Shown here: one piece after another, positions 30,801-41,720 of the stretch
How the letters are laid out: the number at the start of each line of letters is the position of its first letter
Position numbering within the stretch: position 1 is the stretch's first letter
Origin: Zasmidium citrigriseum
Lineage: Eukaryota; Ascomycota; Dothideomycetes; Mycosphaerellales; Mycosphaerellaceae
Direction of reading: 5' to 3'
DNA: 64,000 bases
NCBI GenBank assembly: GCA_002786025.1
Contig: NHNW01000066.1
Location: 62,001 to 126,000, forward strand
The notes under the pieces: generated by a model
What the model was told of the DNA's origin: nothing
The model's database searches: none
The model's input: only the letters and a program-made list of their open reading frames with translations
Program-made: the position numbers and the translations under genes

Positions 30801-32213
30801 TCACACCCTCGCCATCAACCTCCTATCCCTCGCCAACCTCGCGACTGTTAGTAGCAACCCACCGACAACCAACATCGCAGCAGCGAAACAGCTGAGTGCC
30901 ACATATCCATTTTCAACCAGCTGACCCGCAATGGGCGTGCCGAACAAGCCCGTCAAGCTCACACTCGCCATGACAATCCCCACGCCCGCTCCATGCGTCT
31001 CGTCAGTCGTCAAGCTCGTTGCACAAACCAACTGCAAGCTTAATATCGCCCCACTGATGAATCCATAGGCAATAGACCAGACAATCAGGCCTGCCAGGTT
31101 GGTAGCAGCCGTCCAGCAGAAGACGACAATAGCGCTGCCGAAAGACGAGACGACGAGGACGTTGAAGGGCCCAAGGCGGTCAGCGACGAGACCGGGGAGG
31201 ATGCGCCCGAAGAGCGAGGCGCCATTCAGAGCCGAGAGAAGGTAGAATGCCGTGGATTCCGATATGCCCTGCGAGACGGCGTATGTCGAGATGTAGAAAA
31301 GTGGCGAGAAGAAGCCGAAAAAGGAGAAGGCCAGCCCAAGACAGAGGAATATGAAAGCTGGATGTTTCAGACCAGAGAGGTCCTTCTTCGTTTTCGTGTT
31401 GGTCTTGCCCTCTTGTTCATCTTTCTTGTGCTTCGGCTCGACTGGCTTGCGGACGAAAACGATCACCACAGCCAGCAAGGGAAGCATGATGAAACCCACG
31501 ATCCTCAACGACCAGCCGAAATCAATGTCGTCTTTGTTGAGCAGCTGGTCGAGAGCAATGGGCCAAATGACACCACCGAGTGATGATCCCGCGATCGTGC
31601 AGCCTTGTGCGAGTGCTCGGTTCTTCTTGAAATGCAGAGGTATGACCGTTGCGGCTGGGATTGTAACGAACGACATACCGATCCCCAGAAGAACGCCCTG
31701 GCTAAGGAAGAACTGGTAGTACTTCCGGGACAGGGATATCATGAAGACGGCAATGAGCTCGCATACGGCGCCGAAGGCGATAGGGACTGTAGGCCCATAT
31801 CGATCTGCGAGAAAGCCTGCGGGTGCTGCGCAGGCGAAGAGGATAAAGCTGGCGAAGGATCCGATCCAGGAGATCTGGAAGTTCGATTCGTCTGGCAGGT
31901 AATGTGCTGTGTAGTATTGCTACAAGAAAAGTCAGTGTAAGCCTGTAGGAAAAAATGGTATGGTAGTCGAACCTGGAAAACACCGTAAGCGTTCATGAAG
32001 CCGACTGTGACGAACAGGGCCAGACAGCCCGCGAGCATTGTCGCTATCGATCGAACACTATCCAGTCAGAGATGCATGAGTGCAGTCAGCGCTCTGCACT
32101 CACTTGAACTCAGATGGAGCAGATTCGTCCCGGTCAATTTGTTGTTCATTCGTCGCATTGTCGACATGCTTCTCGTCGATGATCTCTTCCACTGCCTCTG
32201 GTCTTGGGTCCAT
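30801..32213 (-). CDS. MFS monocarboxylate-type transporter
   Basis: Three exons (32104-32213, 31973-32057, 30801-31919) give about 437 residues. The acidic N terminus precedes twelve predicted helices. M-L-A-G-C-L-A-L-F-V-T-V-G-F-M-N-A-Y-G-V-F-Q-Q-Y-Y opens helix 1, the typical start of fungal MCT-like (MCH/SLC16-type) carriers, and A-D-R-Y-G-P-T follows helix 2. The second intron has a weak GTTCGA donor but the protein continuity is exact. Relatives in fungal biosynthetic clusters are often export or uptake carriers of carboxylated metabolites; the substrate here is unknown. It converges with the precursor gene (194 bases between stop codons) and its start is 220 bases from the regulator gene's stop. 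Confidence 0.87.
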
Positions 32214-32433
32214 GGCTGCAGTATCGTTGGCTCAACAATTGTTTCTTTTGCTGCAGACCAGATGCAGCATTAATGTTCCACTATAAAGAAGTCTTCTCTG
32301 CTGTACCGACCGCATGCTCCATGGACGTGGCTTGCAAGCTCGGATTGTCCGTGGCGAAGGATTCGCAAGCCATGGAAGCTCCACCAGAACAGCTCCCTCC
32401 TTCCAATCACAATGTCATGCCCGCGCCCCTTGC

Positions 32434-34745
32434 TCAAAGGATATGCATGTCGAGATCCTGCAAGAGTGCCTCCCAGTCTTGGGTATCCAGCATCTGGCCC
32501 TGGTCGATGAAGTCCTGCCACATACCGCCGTCGAATTCCAATCCACGATCTGTAGGGTATGGATTCGCCGCTACGGACGGAGCAGTGGTTGTATATGTGG
32601 AGGTTCCATTAGATTGCTGTGGGTACGTTTGGCCGTGGGAGAAGTAGCCGGCTCCATTCGATAGCACGGACTGTCCGGCATCAGGTGCTCTCGCCGCGTT
32701 CGCGTTCGGTAATTTGATATGATGCTTCCTCAGGACCGCCAAAAGAGAGTCCGAGAACTGGGCACCCATCTCAGAGGCATCCTTCGTTTGCTCTATTATG
32801 TTGAGGGCTTCGCGCACTTCTGCAAGCCGCTGTTGGTCGTTGTCGCCCTTGTTCACGCAGATGTCCATGACTAGCACAACGGTTGCATAGAAGATGTGGA
32901 GCATGATACCTATCGAATTAGCATTCCCTCACAGATCATCTTGCTGTGAACTTGTACCTACCTCCAAGTTTCAAATGAGATCTTAGGAAGACATGCTCTT
33001 CGTCCAGGACGGATTGGCGGATCTTGAAAACATTCCGCGCAGACTCGATGCCAACATTCCGTGAGAAGTTGAAGCGGGGGTTGAACTTCGCTCGGATAAG
33101 GAATGGTAGATGCAACTTGCACCGCATGGTGTTGATCATTTGATTGGCCATCACACGCTGGTTGTCCATCTGTGTGGTGAAGGCATCTCCGTATTCCATC
33201 CGAAGCTGAGTCCCAGAAACATCGAAGCGGAGGAAGCGAGGCATGTTGCGAAGGATGTTGTCGAACTTGGAGTCCATACTTGTGACCAAGTCGTAGTTGA
33301 CCTGATCCAGATCGCTGTAGCACCAAACAGTGTCCGAGATCTCTCTACAAACGCCCGCGAGCTTGATTCGGTGGAGATAGTAGCTCATCACAGTAGGTTC
33401 CAAGGGACTGCGTGTGAACTCTGGTCCTTGAGTATTGAGGTCGTCTCGGGTGAGATTGCGTGGCTGACTTGTAGCGATCTGATGGGGATGAATGGAGTAC
33501 ATCCCTTCTTGGGGTCCTCGTATGTACGATAGCAGCCTGACAGAATGTAAATGTAAAGCAAGGTCAGATTAGGGGTCATACATACCAGTCAGTGCAGGAT
33601 AGATGCCACCACACCTTTCTCCCAACTTCCTTCTCGATAACGCCAGCCTGGGTCAGGTCCGATGTTCGTGTAGCTTTCGCATCAAGCTTGTGCAGGCCCT
33701 GGTCTCGAGCCATAGCAAGGCCAGTGGCATGCATCATTCGCACTCTGAATGTAAAGCCCTCGACGTGGTAGAAAAGAAACGTCATCATAACGCAGGCTTG
33801 GACGGCTTCGAGCGAAGTCTCCTTGGTAGACACTCGCACCTGCTCAATCGCATAAAGGGCCTGTCTTGCCCACTCGGTGGAAGCTTTGTTAGCTGATGTC
33901 TGGTCTCCAAAAATGTCTGGGCCTCGATGGAATCCAATGACCCAGTAGAAACCGACGCTGGCGCATATGCTTAAGATGAGTGCCAGCGCACCTGGTTCAG
34001 TCTTGTCCATTGCTTGAATCTGCGAGTAGACTCGGTCGAAAGTGTTGCGTGTATGTTCGACATGCATGACATGCTGCATCGCATCCAGATGGTCTGCGTA
34101 TACATTCAGAAAACGGATAGCCACATCGTAGGGCGGCACCTCGATGGAATGAGTCCTTGGTGGACGATAGTCATTGGAGGCGAGCTGGTCGTCACTCTGG
34201 ATGTTCACAACTAATCGCTCGCTGAACTGGGGGAGCTGATAGATGTCAGTCGATTGAGGATCAGCGGCAGTTAGTTGAGGCTTGCCGTCAACTCTGAGCG
34301 AGTGCCGATGGCCTCCAGCCAATGGGAGTCCTCTTCCGCCTTGTCACCGTCTGTTCTCGGGCGCGGAGGCGTCGACGCGGCTGTAGACGTTGAGGGGTAG
34401 TTCAGAGGAGCGAGAGGTGGCAGGGTCTGCTGGCCGTATACGGTTTGTTCCAGCCTCTCCAGCCGAGCCTTGATGATTCGGTTCTCTGCTCGGAGGTCAT
34501 CGTCTTCGAGAACGGCATCGGTTGCCGGGTGTCGTTCTCCTTGATACTCGCAAGTTACGCGGCGACTGTTGCAATTGGAGCATGGTCTCTGGCGGTCGCA
34601 CTTGAGTTTCTTGACCTACAGTACAAGCATTAGCGCTTCTGTGGCCAAGCATCACATGGGGCAGGATGTTACTGACTCGGCACAGCTGGCAACTGACGGG
34701 ATCTTGACGTGGGCGGGCCCGGTCGGCTGTGCGGACAGGGGGCAT
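32434..34745 (-). CDS. Zn2Cys6 regulator with fungal-specific TF (middle homology) domain
   Basis: Clear exons are 34677-34745, from 34615 downwards, to 33586, 32962-33536 and 32434-32909. The zinc cluster reads C-Q-L-C-R in exon 1, then K-C, C-S-N-C and T-C at the start of exon 2 (CX2CX6CX5CX2CX6C), with the family-typical intron after the second Cys. The middle homology region includes V-W-W-H-L-S-C-T-D-W and G-P-Q-E-G-M-Y-S-I-H-P. Between about 34220 and 34350 the frame must shift. One solution is a 71-base intron (34222-34292) giving about 692 residues; another is a 56-base intron (34292-34347). A true frameshift is not excluded. As the regulator nearest to the precursor and between two transporters, it is a candidate pathway-specific activator. 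Confidence 0.8.
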
Positions 34746-35012
34746 GTTGGGTGGTTTGTCACCGGACGGAGCTGGTTCTTGTCATGACGGATTTGATGTT
34801 GATGCGGTTGATGAGACGCAGACGGAGCTGAAGTGGAGGTCTTCATCTCGCAAGAATAGCCGATGCTGAGTAAGCGGCTAAAGCTGCATGACTCCCGTCC
34901 CTCCTTGTCTCCGACGACATCCTCTCTTATTCATCTCTACCAAAATCTATGTTTCTTATTGTGCTGCATTACCACTTCGGTCTGCTTAACCCCAGTATCT
35001 CCTCCTCCATCA

Positions 35013-36756
35013 TCAGCCGCCTGCCGCTGCCCCAGTCAGATCGACCTTCTCATGCCTCATCAGCAACGCCGCAACTAGAAGAACGGCCCCCGCCGCCACG
35101 GCCGTGCCAAACACCCGGGCAATGGTGTATGCTATCGTGGAAATCACCTGCACCGTAGCAGCAGCAGGCGCCGAGCCGAGTACGTCCGATCCCACGCCGC
35201 CCAGCGCGGCCTCGTAGAAGGAGTCCGGCAGGCCGTACTGCCCAACAGCATCTCGCAGAAATTCGACCCCGAGATTCTGGTACAGACAGCTAGCGATGGC
35301 CAGTGCCAGCGCCGTCGTTCCGATCTGTGCCGTGTTGATGAAGCCGATGGCGTTGCTGCGGTCCTCCAGCGCCACTCGCACCGATGCCACCGCATAGGCG
35401 TTTTGGAATGTCAGTCCCGATCCCACCGCCACGAGCGCCTCGTATGCGTACACTCGCCCCGAACTGGTATCCGCGCGGATGGTGAACATCAGAGCTGACC
35501 CAACCGTCATGAACACCCCTCCAATGATATAGTAGAGCGAGTATCGTCCTGACAGTGGCAGAGTTCCCCCGGCCAGGAGCACGCAAAAGATAAAGACCAC
35601 GATGTAGGGCAGCAATCTGACTGCTGCATCCAGAGCCGAGTCTCCTCGAGTGAAGGCGAAAAGGAGGGGTATGTAGTAGATCGCAACCGCGTTTGCCGTG
35701 GCTGAAGCCGCAGTTGCAATGTAAAGCAATACTAAAGTCCTCGACTTCAGGAAGTGGATCGGGAAAATACGCTGCTCCGGGGTAGTCAGTACCGCAAAGT
35801 ACTGCTGCAAGACCAGCAGCACCAGAGCGACTCCAAAGACGGTCCAGAGGGCGATGCTCGTACCGGAGTCCCAGGCAAAGGTAGCGCCGGCGAAAGCGAT
35901 GGTTGTAATTAAGACCACTGGAACGACGGCGATCAGCAAGGCTCCTGCCCAGTCGACTGCTGACATCTTTTGCTTGAAGGACAAGTCCGGACGAGGGTCG
36001 AAAGATGGGGTGACAAAGATGTACACCGGAGCGACCAGTCCAGCAAGCGGAAGATTGATGTAGAATGCCTGCCTCTGTTTAGTACCGACGACGTCGACCA
36101 GCAGTAACCACGTACCCATCTCCAAGTCGCACTGCTAACGGAGAAAGCACCTCCGACGACCGGGCCGAGGATTGCTCCAACACCCCAGCAGACTCCAGTC
36201 AGGGCATTGTACAGTACCAATTTGTCCGGCGATCCAAGAGCAGAGATGTATGTGAGCGCTCCTAAGTACATCCCGCATCCGCCTAGGCCAGCTATTACTC
36301 GACCAACAATGAGAGCATTCATATTCGGTGCAGCTCCGCAGAGCGCGCTCCCAAGCTCAAACATCACAACCGATGTGTTGGTCAGAGTCTTGATATTGAA
36401 CAGGCCATATAGCCGCCCGACTAGCAAGATACATGACACCGAGGCCATGGGGAAGCCCAGCCCTATCCATGCGAGGTTCTCGATGTCTCCGAATGTTTCG
36501 TACGCGGCAGTCTGGACGTCTGCGGCGATGGTGGTGTCCAAGCCTGCACGAAGTCTTATGATGCTGCCCTCGCGGCCAGATATGGAGCTGACATACCGTA
36601 TAGTATAGCGCCAAGGTATAACGAGATCAAGGTCAACACCCACTGCCATGCTGGATAATGTGGCTTCTCGTCCGTCTCGACATCGTCGTCGCTCACTCTA
36701 CCGGAACGGTTCTCGTCACTGAAAGACGGCCTGTCGAGCTTTTCAACTCCATCCAT
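35013..36756 (-). CDS. MFS drug:H+ antiporter-type efflux pump (14-TM DHA2-like)
   Basis: Three exons (36597-36756, 36116-36543, 35013-36068) encode about 547 residues. An acidic N-terminal tail is followed by L-D-T-T-I-A-A-D-V-Q, the characteristic DHA2 motif D1-like segment of fungal toxin-efflux pumps. V-G-R-V-I-A-G-L-G-G-C-G, G-A-I-L-G-P-V-V-G-G-A and W-R-W-A-F-Y-I-N-L-P then follow in family order. The last intron's acceptor was chosen to restore W-R-W-A-F-Y-I-N-L-P; an earlier AG four bases from the branch A is less likely. Such pumps export secondary metabolites or xenobiotics at the plasma membrane. It is the first of three collinear minus-strand genes (pump, regulator, carrier) flanking the precursor. 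Confidence 0.9.
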
Positions 36757-37463
36757 TGCGAGAGAAAAGGGGATTCAAGGTATTATTCGACGATTGATGA
36801 CCACGAATAAAGCCGCCGACAGCTGCTTTAATATGGCTATCGTCTCGGTCCATGCTTCAGACGACTTGCAAACTTCACAGGCATTTTTCTCCACGACGGA
36901 GCGACTCTTCGCCGTGCATGCCCAGAATGGCCACGAGACTGGAGACGAACAGACTTTGCGACCCAGACAGCACTGTCGATGTTACGGCCGTTCTGAACGG
37001 TTCGAGTTTGTGAGTTTCGCTTGCCTGAGGGTTTTCGGGCGGATTACTGATACAGCTCGTTCTCGTGTTTTTTCGCTTGCCACGCACGTGAGTGTATTTG
37101 CAGGGCACGAGATCGAGTCAAAACTTAGAACCCGACTCTGTTGTCCTGTTTGAATCCTGTATGGATGGCGTACAGCATTTCCTTGGACCTCCGCAGGCAT
37201 GCCGTTGAACTTCTGGATCGGCCTGAAACTTTTCGGCTTGAAGCCGCGACGTTTTATGCTCGTTCAACTATGGGGCAGTTTCTCGGTGCAAGATGGAGTA
37301 GAGTAAGGTTGGAAAAGCGAAGAAGTTACGTGGTCAAGGCCTGAAGATCACATTTGACAGAGCCTCAGCGTCTCCCATGAAATTGTCTTGCAACACAAGA
37401 CATCGTCTTCATGCGGAAAGCTGCCGATCATCTGGACCAGATCCCTTCCACACGTCTCGATAG
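36757..37463. other. Intergenic region upstream of the efflux pump
   Basis: These 700 bases contain no supported gene. In particular, none of the three plus-strand frames carries the missing N-terminal half of the arylsulfotransferase that begins at 37464. Confidence 0.45.
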
Positions 37464-38261
37464 GCTCTGTACGGCGACGAGAGCGAAGGCACAGAAGCTT
37501 TGACCTGGGACTGGATGCACATCAACTCCGTTCAGCTTGTGGGCGAGGACTGTCTCATCTCCTGTCGGCACTTATGGTCTATCTCCATCGTCCAGCATGA
37601 AGACGTCTGGGTCCTGTGGCACTTGGATGGAGAGAACGTTAGGGACGTCAACGCTCTCCCACCAGAGGGTCCATTTCGCTGGCAGCACGATGCCCGTGCA
37701 GAGAATGTCACGTCCACAGTTCGACACCCTAGCTTGTTCGACAACCACAATGCTGCTCAAGATCACAACACCACAGAGCTTGGTCAGTCGAAGGGCTTGC
37801 TGTTGCGTGTAGACCTCTCGTCGAAGACGGCTACAGTCCAGCGCTGCCTTCTCGCACCAACGCCATACTCTGCCGACGCCATGGGTTCTTATGACCCAGA
37901 CATCGGCAATGGCACACAACTGGTTGGCTCTGGTCAAGTAGCTGCTACAAACGAATACGGTCCCGAAGGAGACTCACGCTACCACACTGTCCTCGAGTTG
38001 CCGAACGTTCTTCTGAGTTATCGAGCCTACAAGCAGATCTGGCACGCCACACCAGCTGACTGGAATTCAAGCTTGATCATTGAAGGCGGGAAAGCGTATG
38101 TGTCATGGAAAGGAGCGACGGATGTGGATCATTGGAATGTGTACACGAGAACGTCGATGGACACGTTGTATCCTGCTGGTGTTGCGGCGAAGAATGGCTT
38201 TGAGACGACCTTCGAGATCCCGTCTGGAAATGGCACGATGGTACAGGCTGGTTCTGTGTAA
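37464..38261 (+). pseudogene. N-terminally truncated arylsulfotransferase (Arylsulfotran_2-like) fragment
   Basis: An open stretch of 266 codons starts after a TAG that could be a splice acceptor. The sequence W-D-W-M-H-I-N-S-V, L-I-S-C-R-H, W-H-L-D-G, F-R-W-Q-H-D-A-R, L-F-D-N-H-N, then S-Y-R-A-Y-K-Q-I-W-H-A-T-P and a late G-F-E-T-T-F-E-I-P follows the family's C-terminal half in order. Intact members are about 500-600 residues with an N-terminal signal peptide. That half is not present in the 700 bases upstream, and the terminal A-x-D-x-x-G-x-x-L-G segment also seems lost. I infer a decayed or transposed fragment. A gene with a very long 5' intron remains possible but unsupported. Confidence 0.6.
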
Positions 38262-38754
38262 GATGGGAAGGAGGTGAGGAGATCGAATGTGGCAGCGATG
38301 TGAGATGAAGTTCGCTGAGTCTCCTTGACTTGGTGTCCACGGCCTTGGGACCGAGATCACTCGAGCGTGAAGATTGCTCATAAGCCCATCTCCAAAACCT
38401 CACAACAACGTCGACATTTCCTTTTCTGCCAAATCGATTGGGCTTCGGCCTGTTCAAATGCAGGTCAATCCTGAAGGAGCGACCTCCACCTGCATCTCCA
38501 ACCTCATTCTCCGCTCCCAGATGGGGGAAGGCCTCTTGGTTGGCTTTGTACACCAAACACCTTCGCTTGTCATTTTGCAGTCTTGGAAAAGTCTTGTCAT
38601 GTCGCTAAAACAAGAACGTATGCAACAAAATGGAGAGGCCGCCTTGGCTGCGCCTCGAACATGCAGCTGGCCGATCTGATGCCGAAGAGCTGAGCCTCAG
38701 CTGTGAAGTCGACAGACGCTTCCACATCTCCCTCCGACAAACAAATCCTCAACA
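38262..38754. other. Intergenic region
   Basis: These 493 bases between the arylsulfotransferase fragment and the HET gene contain no supported gene. They could include decayed 3' sequence of the fragment and the HET promoter. Confidence 0.35.
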
Positions 38755-40743
38755 ATGTTGAAAGAAACTCCAATATCGGCCGGCATGGCCTCGCCGACCT
38801 ACTTCGACTCAAAATCCATGGGAAGGTACAAATACAGCCCACTGTCAGACACAGAACTCACCGTCCGCCTTCTTCGCCTACTTCCCGGCCGGCGTGGCAC
38901 CCAAATCCGGATCAGCATGTCCTCTTACCGATTCAGCCCCGGCACTCATCCTCCCTACGAAGCCTTGTCCTACACCTGGGGGAATGAGAACGACAGGGTA
39001 CCTATCACGGTCTGGGATGGAGATTACTGCTGGCGCCTCGACGTAACCCGCAACTGCGAAGAAGCACTCCAAAATCTGCGGTACGCGAAACGGGAACGGG
39101 TGATGTGGATCGATGCTATCTGTATCAACCAGGCTGATGAGCTCGAGAAAAGCAACCAGGTCTCGAATATGTTGTATGTTTATCGAGTTGCTTATCGGGT
39201 AATTGCTTGGCTAGGACCGGCGGATCGAGATACGCATCTTGCTGTGGATTGGATTCGGACGCTTCATAGGAACGTTGGTCTCAAAGCTGCAACGGACGAG
39301 CTGTTCCTGAAACCCGGTGGCAACAAGGTTTATCTGACTCGAACGGGCCCTGCAATCATGAGTGCTCGACAAAGCCAGGCGTTCTATAACTTCGCCAGTC
39401 GATCTTGGTTCTCACGGCTATGGATCTGGCAAGAAGTTCGCACGCAACGATCACAAGCCGTGCTGAAGTGTGGCGGGCACCAGTTGAAGTGGGAATGCTT
39501 TCGAGTGGCGACCATCTATCTCTCGGGAAAGATGAAAGACTGGTCCCTGAATTGGCGAGATCAAGATATCCTTCTCGGGTTGTGCAACGGTGCATGGCTC
39601 CAGTCCACGGATCTGCTGGATCAGATGCGGCCTACGCATTGTCGTGATCCGAGAGATAGGATTTACGTCGCAGAGGCTCTTGGTGGTGAACCCCGACCCA
39701 TACAGCCAGACTACTCTGAGGATTGGAAAGATGTGTTTACTCGCTGGGCAAGAGAACGAATAAAAGAAGGTGACCTACGATTCCTTGAGTACAGCGGTCA
39801 CAATAGCCCAACGAAAGGCCTGCCTTCTTGGGTCCCGAACTGGAACGAACGCAACACCAAACCGAGTCTGCCAGCATACAGCGCCGCATTATACGCACAA
39901 GCTACTTGCCGAACCATTGGCCCGAAGCAACTTCGTCTTTCGGGCTTCATCGTCACCGAGCTTCAGGATGTACATGACTTTGAGTTGGACTGTCTCGGCT
40001 CCGATCCAGCCATTGAGGAATGTCTTGACCGCCTCCGCCGGCTGATCAAACTTGGCTACGCTGGCGACGGCAATCCTGAGATATTCACAGCATTCGCACG
40101 GACGCTCAATTCGGGAGACTTTCTCGAACGACACATCCCTCGAGGGCGAAACAACGTGTCAATGGGACTTCTCAAATCTAGGCTCAAAACTTTCATCGCC
40201 AAAGACACTGAAGATCCATCAGATGTAGCGGGCTTGGAGCTCGGCAGAGTGATGCATTTCTCCAGATGGTATGGACGCTCGTTCTTCAGGGGTAAAAGCG
40301 GCCAGTACGGACTCTGCTCAGACCTCGCAAAAGCAGGGGATGTAGTCGCAGTAATCTTCGGCTGCCATTGTCCCATGATCTTGCGTCCGATTCGCAGCAA
40401 CAGGTATCGAGTGATTGGCCCGGCCTACTGCGATGGTGCTGTATACGGAGAAGCCATGTTGGGAGATCTTCCGAAGCATTTTGAGTATGTACGGTACTGG
40501 GTCGGGGACAACTGGATACCGGCGTGTAGGAACAAGAATACTCGACAGGTGGTTTTCGAGGATCCTCGATTACCGCCTCTACCGCCGGATTGGATGAATA
40601 TGACACCCAAGGATCGACCGTTTGATCTGGAGTATTTGAACATACATACTGGAGAACGTCGATATGGCATGTCGGATCCACGGTGCGATGTGGACGCATT
40701 GAAGAAGAGAGGCTTGAATGTACAGGAATTGACACTGGTCTAA
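38755..40743 (+). CDS. HET-domain protein (heterokaryon-incompatibility type)
   Basis: An uninterrupted frame encodes 662 residues. The HET domain spans about residues 65-245 and contains its three usual blocks: Y-E-A-L-S-Y-T-W-G, R-V-M-W-I-D-A-I-C-I-N-Q and the later S-R-S-W-F-S-R-L-W-I-W-Q-E. A shorter L-P-S-W-V-P-N-W motif follows near residue 360, as in many such proteins. HET proteins trigger programmed cell death after non-self recognition and often combine the domain with a variable C terminus. The C terminus here has no NACHT, WD or ankyrin repeat that I can see. Such genes are common in fast-evolving accessory regions, consistent with the neighbouring truncated gene. The partner is unknown. 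Confidence 0.92.
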   Translation: MLKETPISAGMASPTYFDSKSMGRYKYSPLSDTELTVRLLRLLPGRRGTQIRISMSSYRFSPGTHPPYEALSYTWGNENDRVPITVWDGDYCWRLDVTRNCEEALQNLRYAKRERVMWIDAICINQADELEKSNQVSNMLYVYRVAYRVIAWLGPADRDTHLAVDWIRTLHRNVGLKAATDELFLKPGGNKVYLTRTGPAIMSARQSQAFYNFASRSWFSRLWIWQEVRTQRSQAVLKCGGHQLKWECFRVATIYLSGKMKDWSLNWRDQDILLGLCNGAWLQSTDLLDQMRPTHCRDPRDRIYVAEALGGEPRPIQPDYSEDWKDVFTRWARERIKEGDLRFLEYSGHNSPTKGLPSWVPNWNERNTKPSLPAYSAALYAQATCRTIGPKQLRLSGFIVTELQDVHDFELDCLGSDPAIEECLDRLRRLIKLGYAGDGNPEIFTAFARTLNSGDFLERHIPRGRNNVSMGLLKSRLKTFIAKDTEDPSDVAGLELGRVMHFSRWYGRSFFRGKSGQYGLCSDLAKAGDVVAVIFGCHCPMILRPIRSNRYRVIGPAYCDGAVYGEAMLGDLPKHFEYVRYWVGDNWIPACRNKNTRQVVFEDPRLPPLPPDWMNMTPKDRPFDLEYLNIHTGERRYGMSDPRCDVDALKKRGLNVQELTLV

Positions 40744-40749
40744 ACTAAT

Positions 40750-41720
40750 CTATACATACTTTGCAATCAAGTCCCTCAAATCCTGCTCGCTCCACTCCGG
40801 AACCCCCAACAACTGATTATCAGTCTTCTCAAAAAAGTTCCCACCCTCCCCAAAACTAACCTTAACAATAAACCCCCTCATAGCAAGCGCACTCGTATCC
40901 CCCTTCCTCAGCGCCTCCTCCGACTCCCTAACCATATCATCCGTATCAACATTCACAGTCTCAAACGTCTCCTCCGGTTTCAACTCCCTCAACAACTTTA
41001 GCATCTCCAACTGACTCGTCCCCCTCGAATGCACAAAACAATACCGATTCACCACCTCATCCTTCTTCTTCAATGCCCCGGCGACGGCTTTGCCAACGTC
41101 GTCTAATACTGTCGCGGAGATCTTCGCTTTTCCGTTATCGAACAACCGGATTGGTTGACCGTCGAAGTTTAGCAGGAGGTTTCGGTCGAGACACCAGTCT
41201 AGCAGGACGCCTTGGTTTATGATGGTGTAGGTTAGTGTTCCTGAGCTGGCGCGGGATTTGAGGTATTCTTCCATTTCGCCTTTTGGTTTCAAGGGTGGGC
41301 AATCACGGTTAATTGGGTTTCGCATGTCGGCGCCGAAAGACGAAGGAATGAAATGCGGGACATGACCTTGAGCCTCACCAACAGCCACCGTAGCATCAAT
41401 GAGGTTCTTTTGGGCGGTTAGGGCTTCGGTTCCGCGGTTGATGAGACAGACTACTGCGTCGATCTTGCCTACGGATTGGAGGGCTGTGATGAGGGTTTGT
41501 ACGGAGGAGTAGTCTGCTTCGGCGACTTGGGCGGAGGGGTAAGTTGTTTGCGTTTGCGAGGGGTTGCGGGTGAGGATTGTGACTTTGAAGTCTGCGGCGA
41601 GGAGATTGCGGATCACGGCTGGGCCTAGAGAGCCGTTGGGCTGGAGGGTGTTAGCAATGGCACATTGAATTGATGGAAAGGTATACGCACGCCGGAAACG
41701 ACAACGTGTTGGATCTTCAT
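40750..41720 (-). CDS. NmrA-like/isoflavone-reductase-type NAD(P)-binding protein A
   Basis: Two exons (41691-41720 and 40750-41640) give 306 residues. The tiny first exon encodes M-K-I-Q-H-V-V-V-S-G, and the dinucleotide-binding loop continues as P-N-G-S-L-G-P in exon 2, which confirms the 50-base intron. F-I-P-S-S-F-G-A-D and the basic L-K-P-K-G-E-M-E-E-Y segment, whose Lys is the catalytic position in PCBER/isoflavone reductases, are present. Members are either NADPH-dependent reductases of aromatic compounds or redox-sensing regulators. Which applies here cannot be told. Its stop codon lies only seven bases from the HET gene's stop, in convergent orientation, so the transcripts must overlap. 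Confidence 0.87.

Noticed and set aside
11554..36756. One single 25-kb biosynthetic cluster covering all genes from glycosyltransferase A to the efflux pump
   Set aside because: It contains two regulators, three transporters and two unrelated enzyme sets, so at least two separate modules are more likely. Nothing in the sequence itself ties them together.
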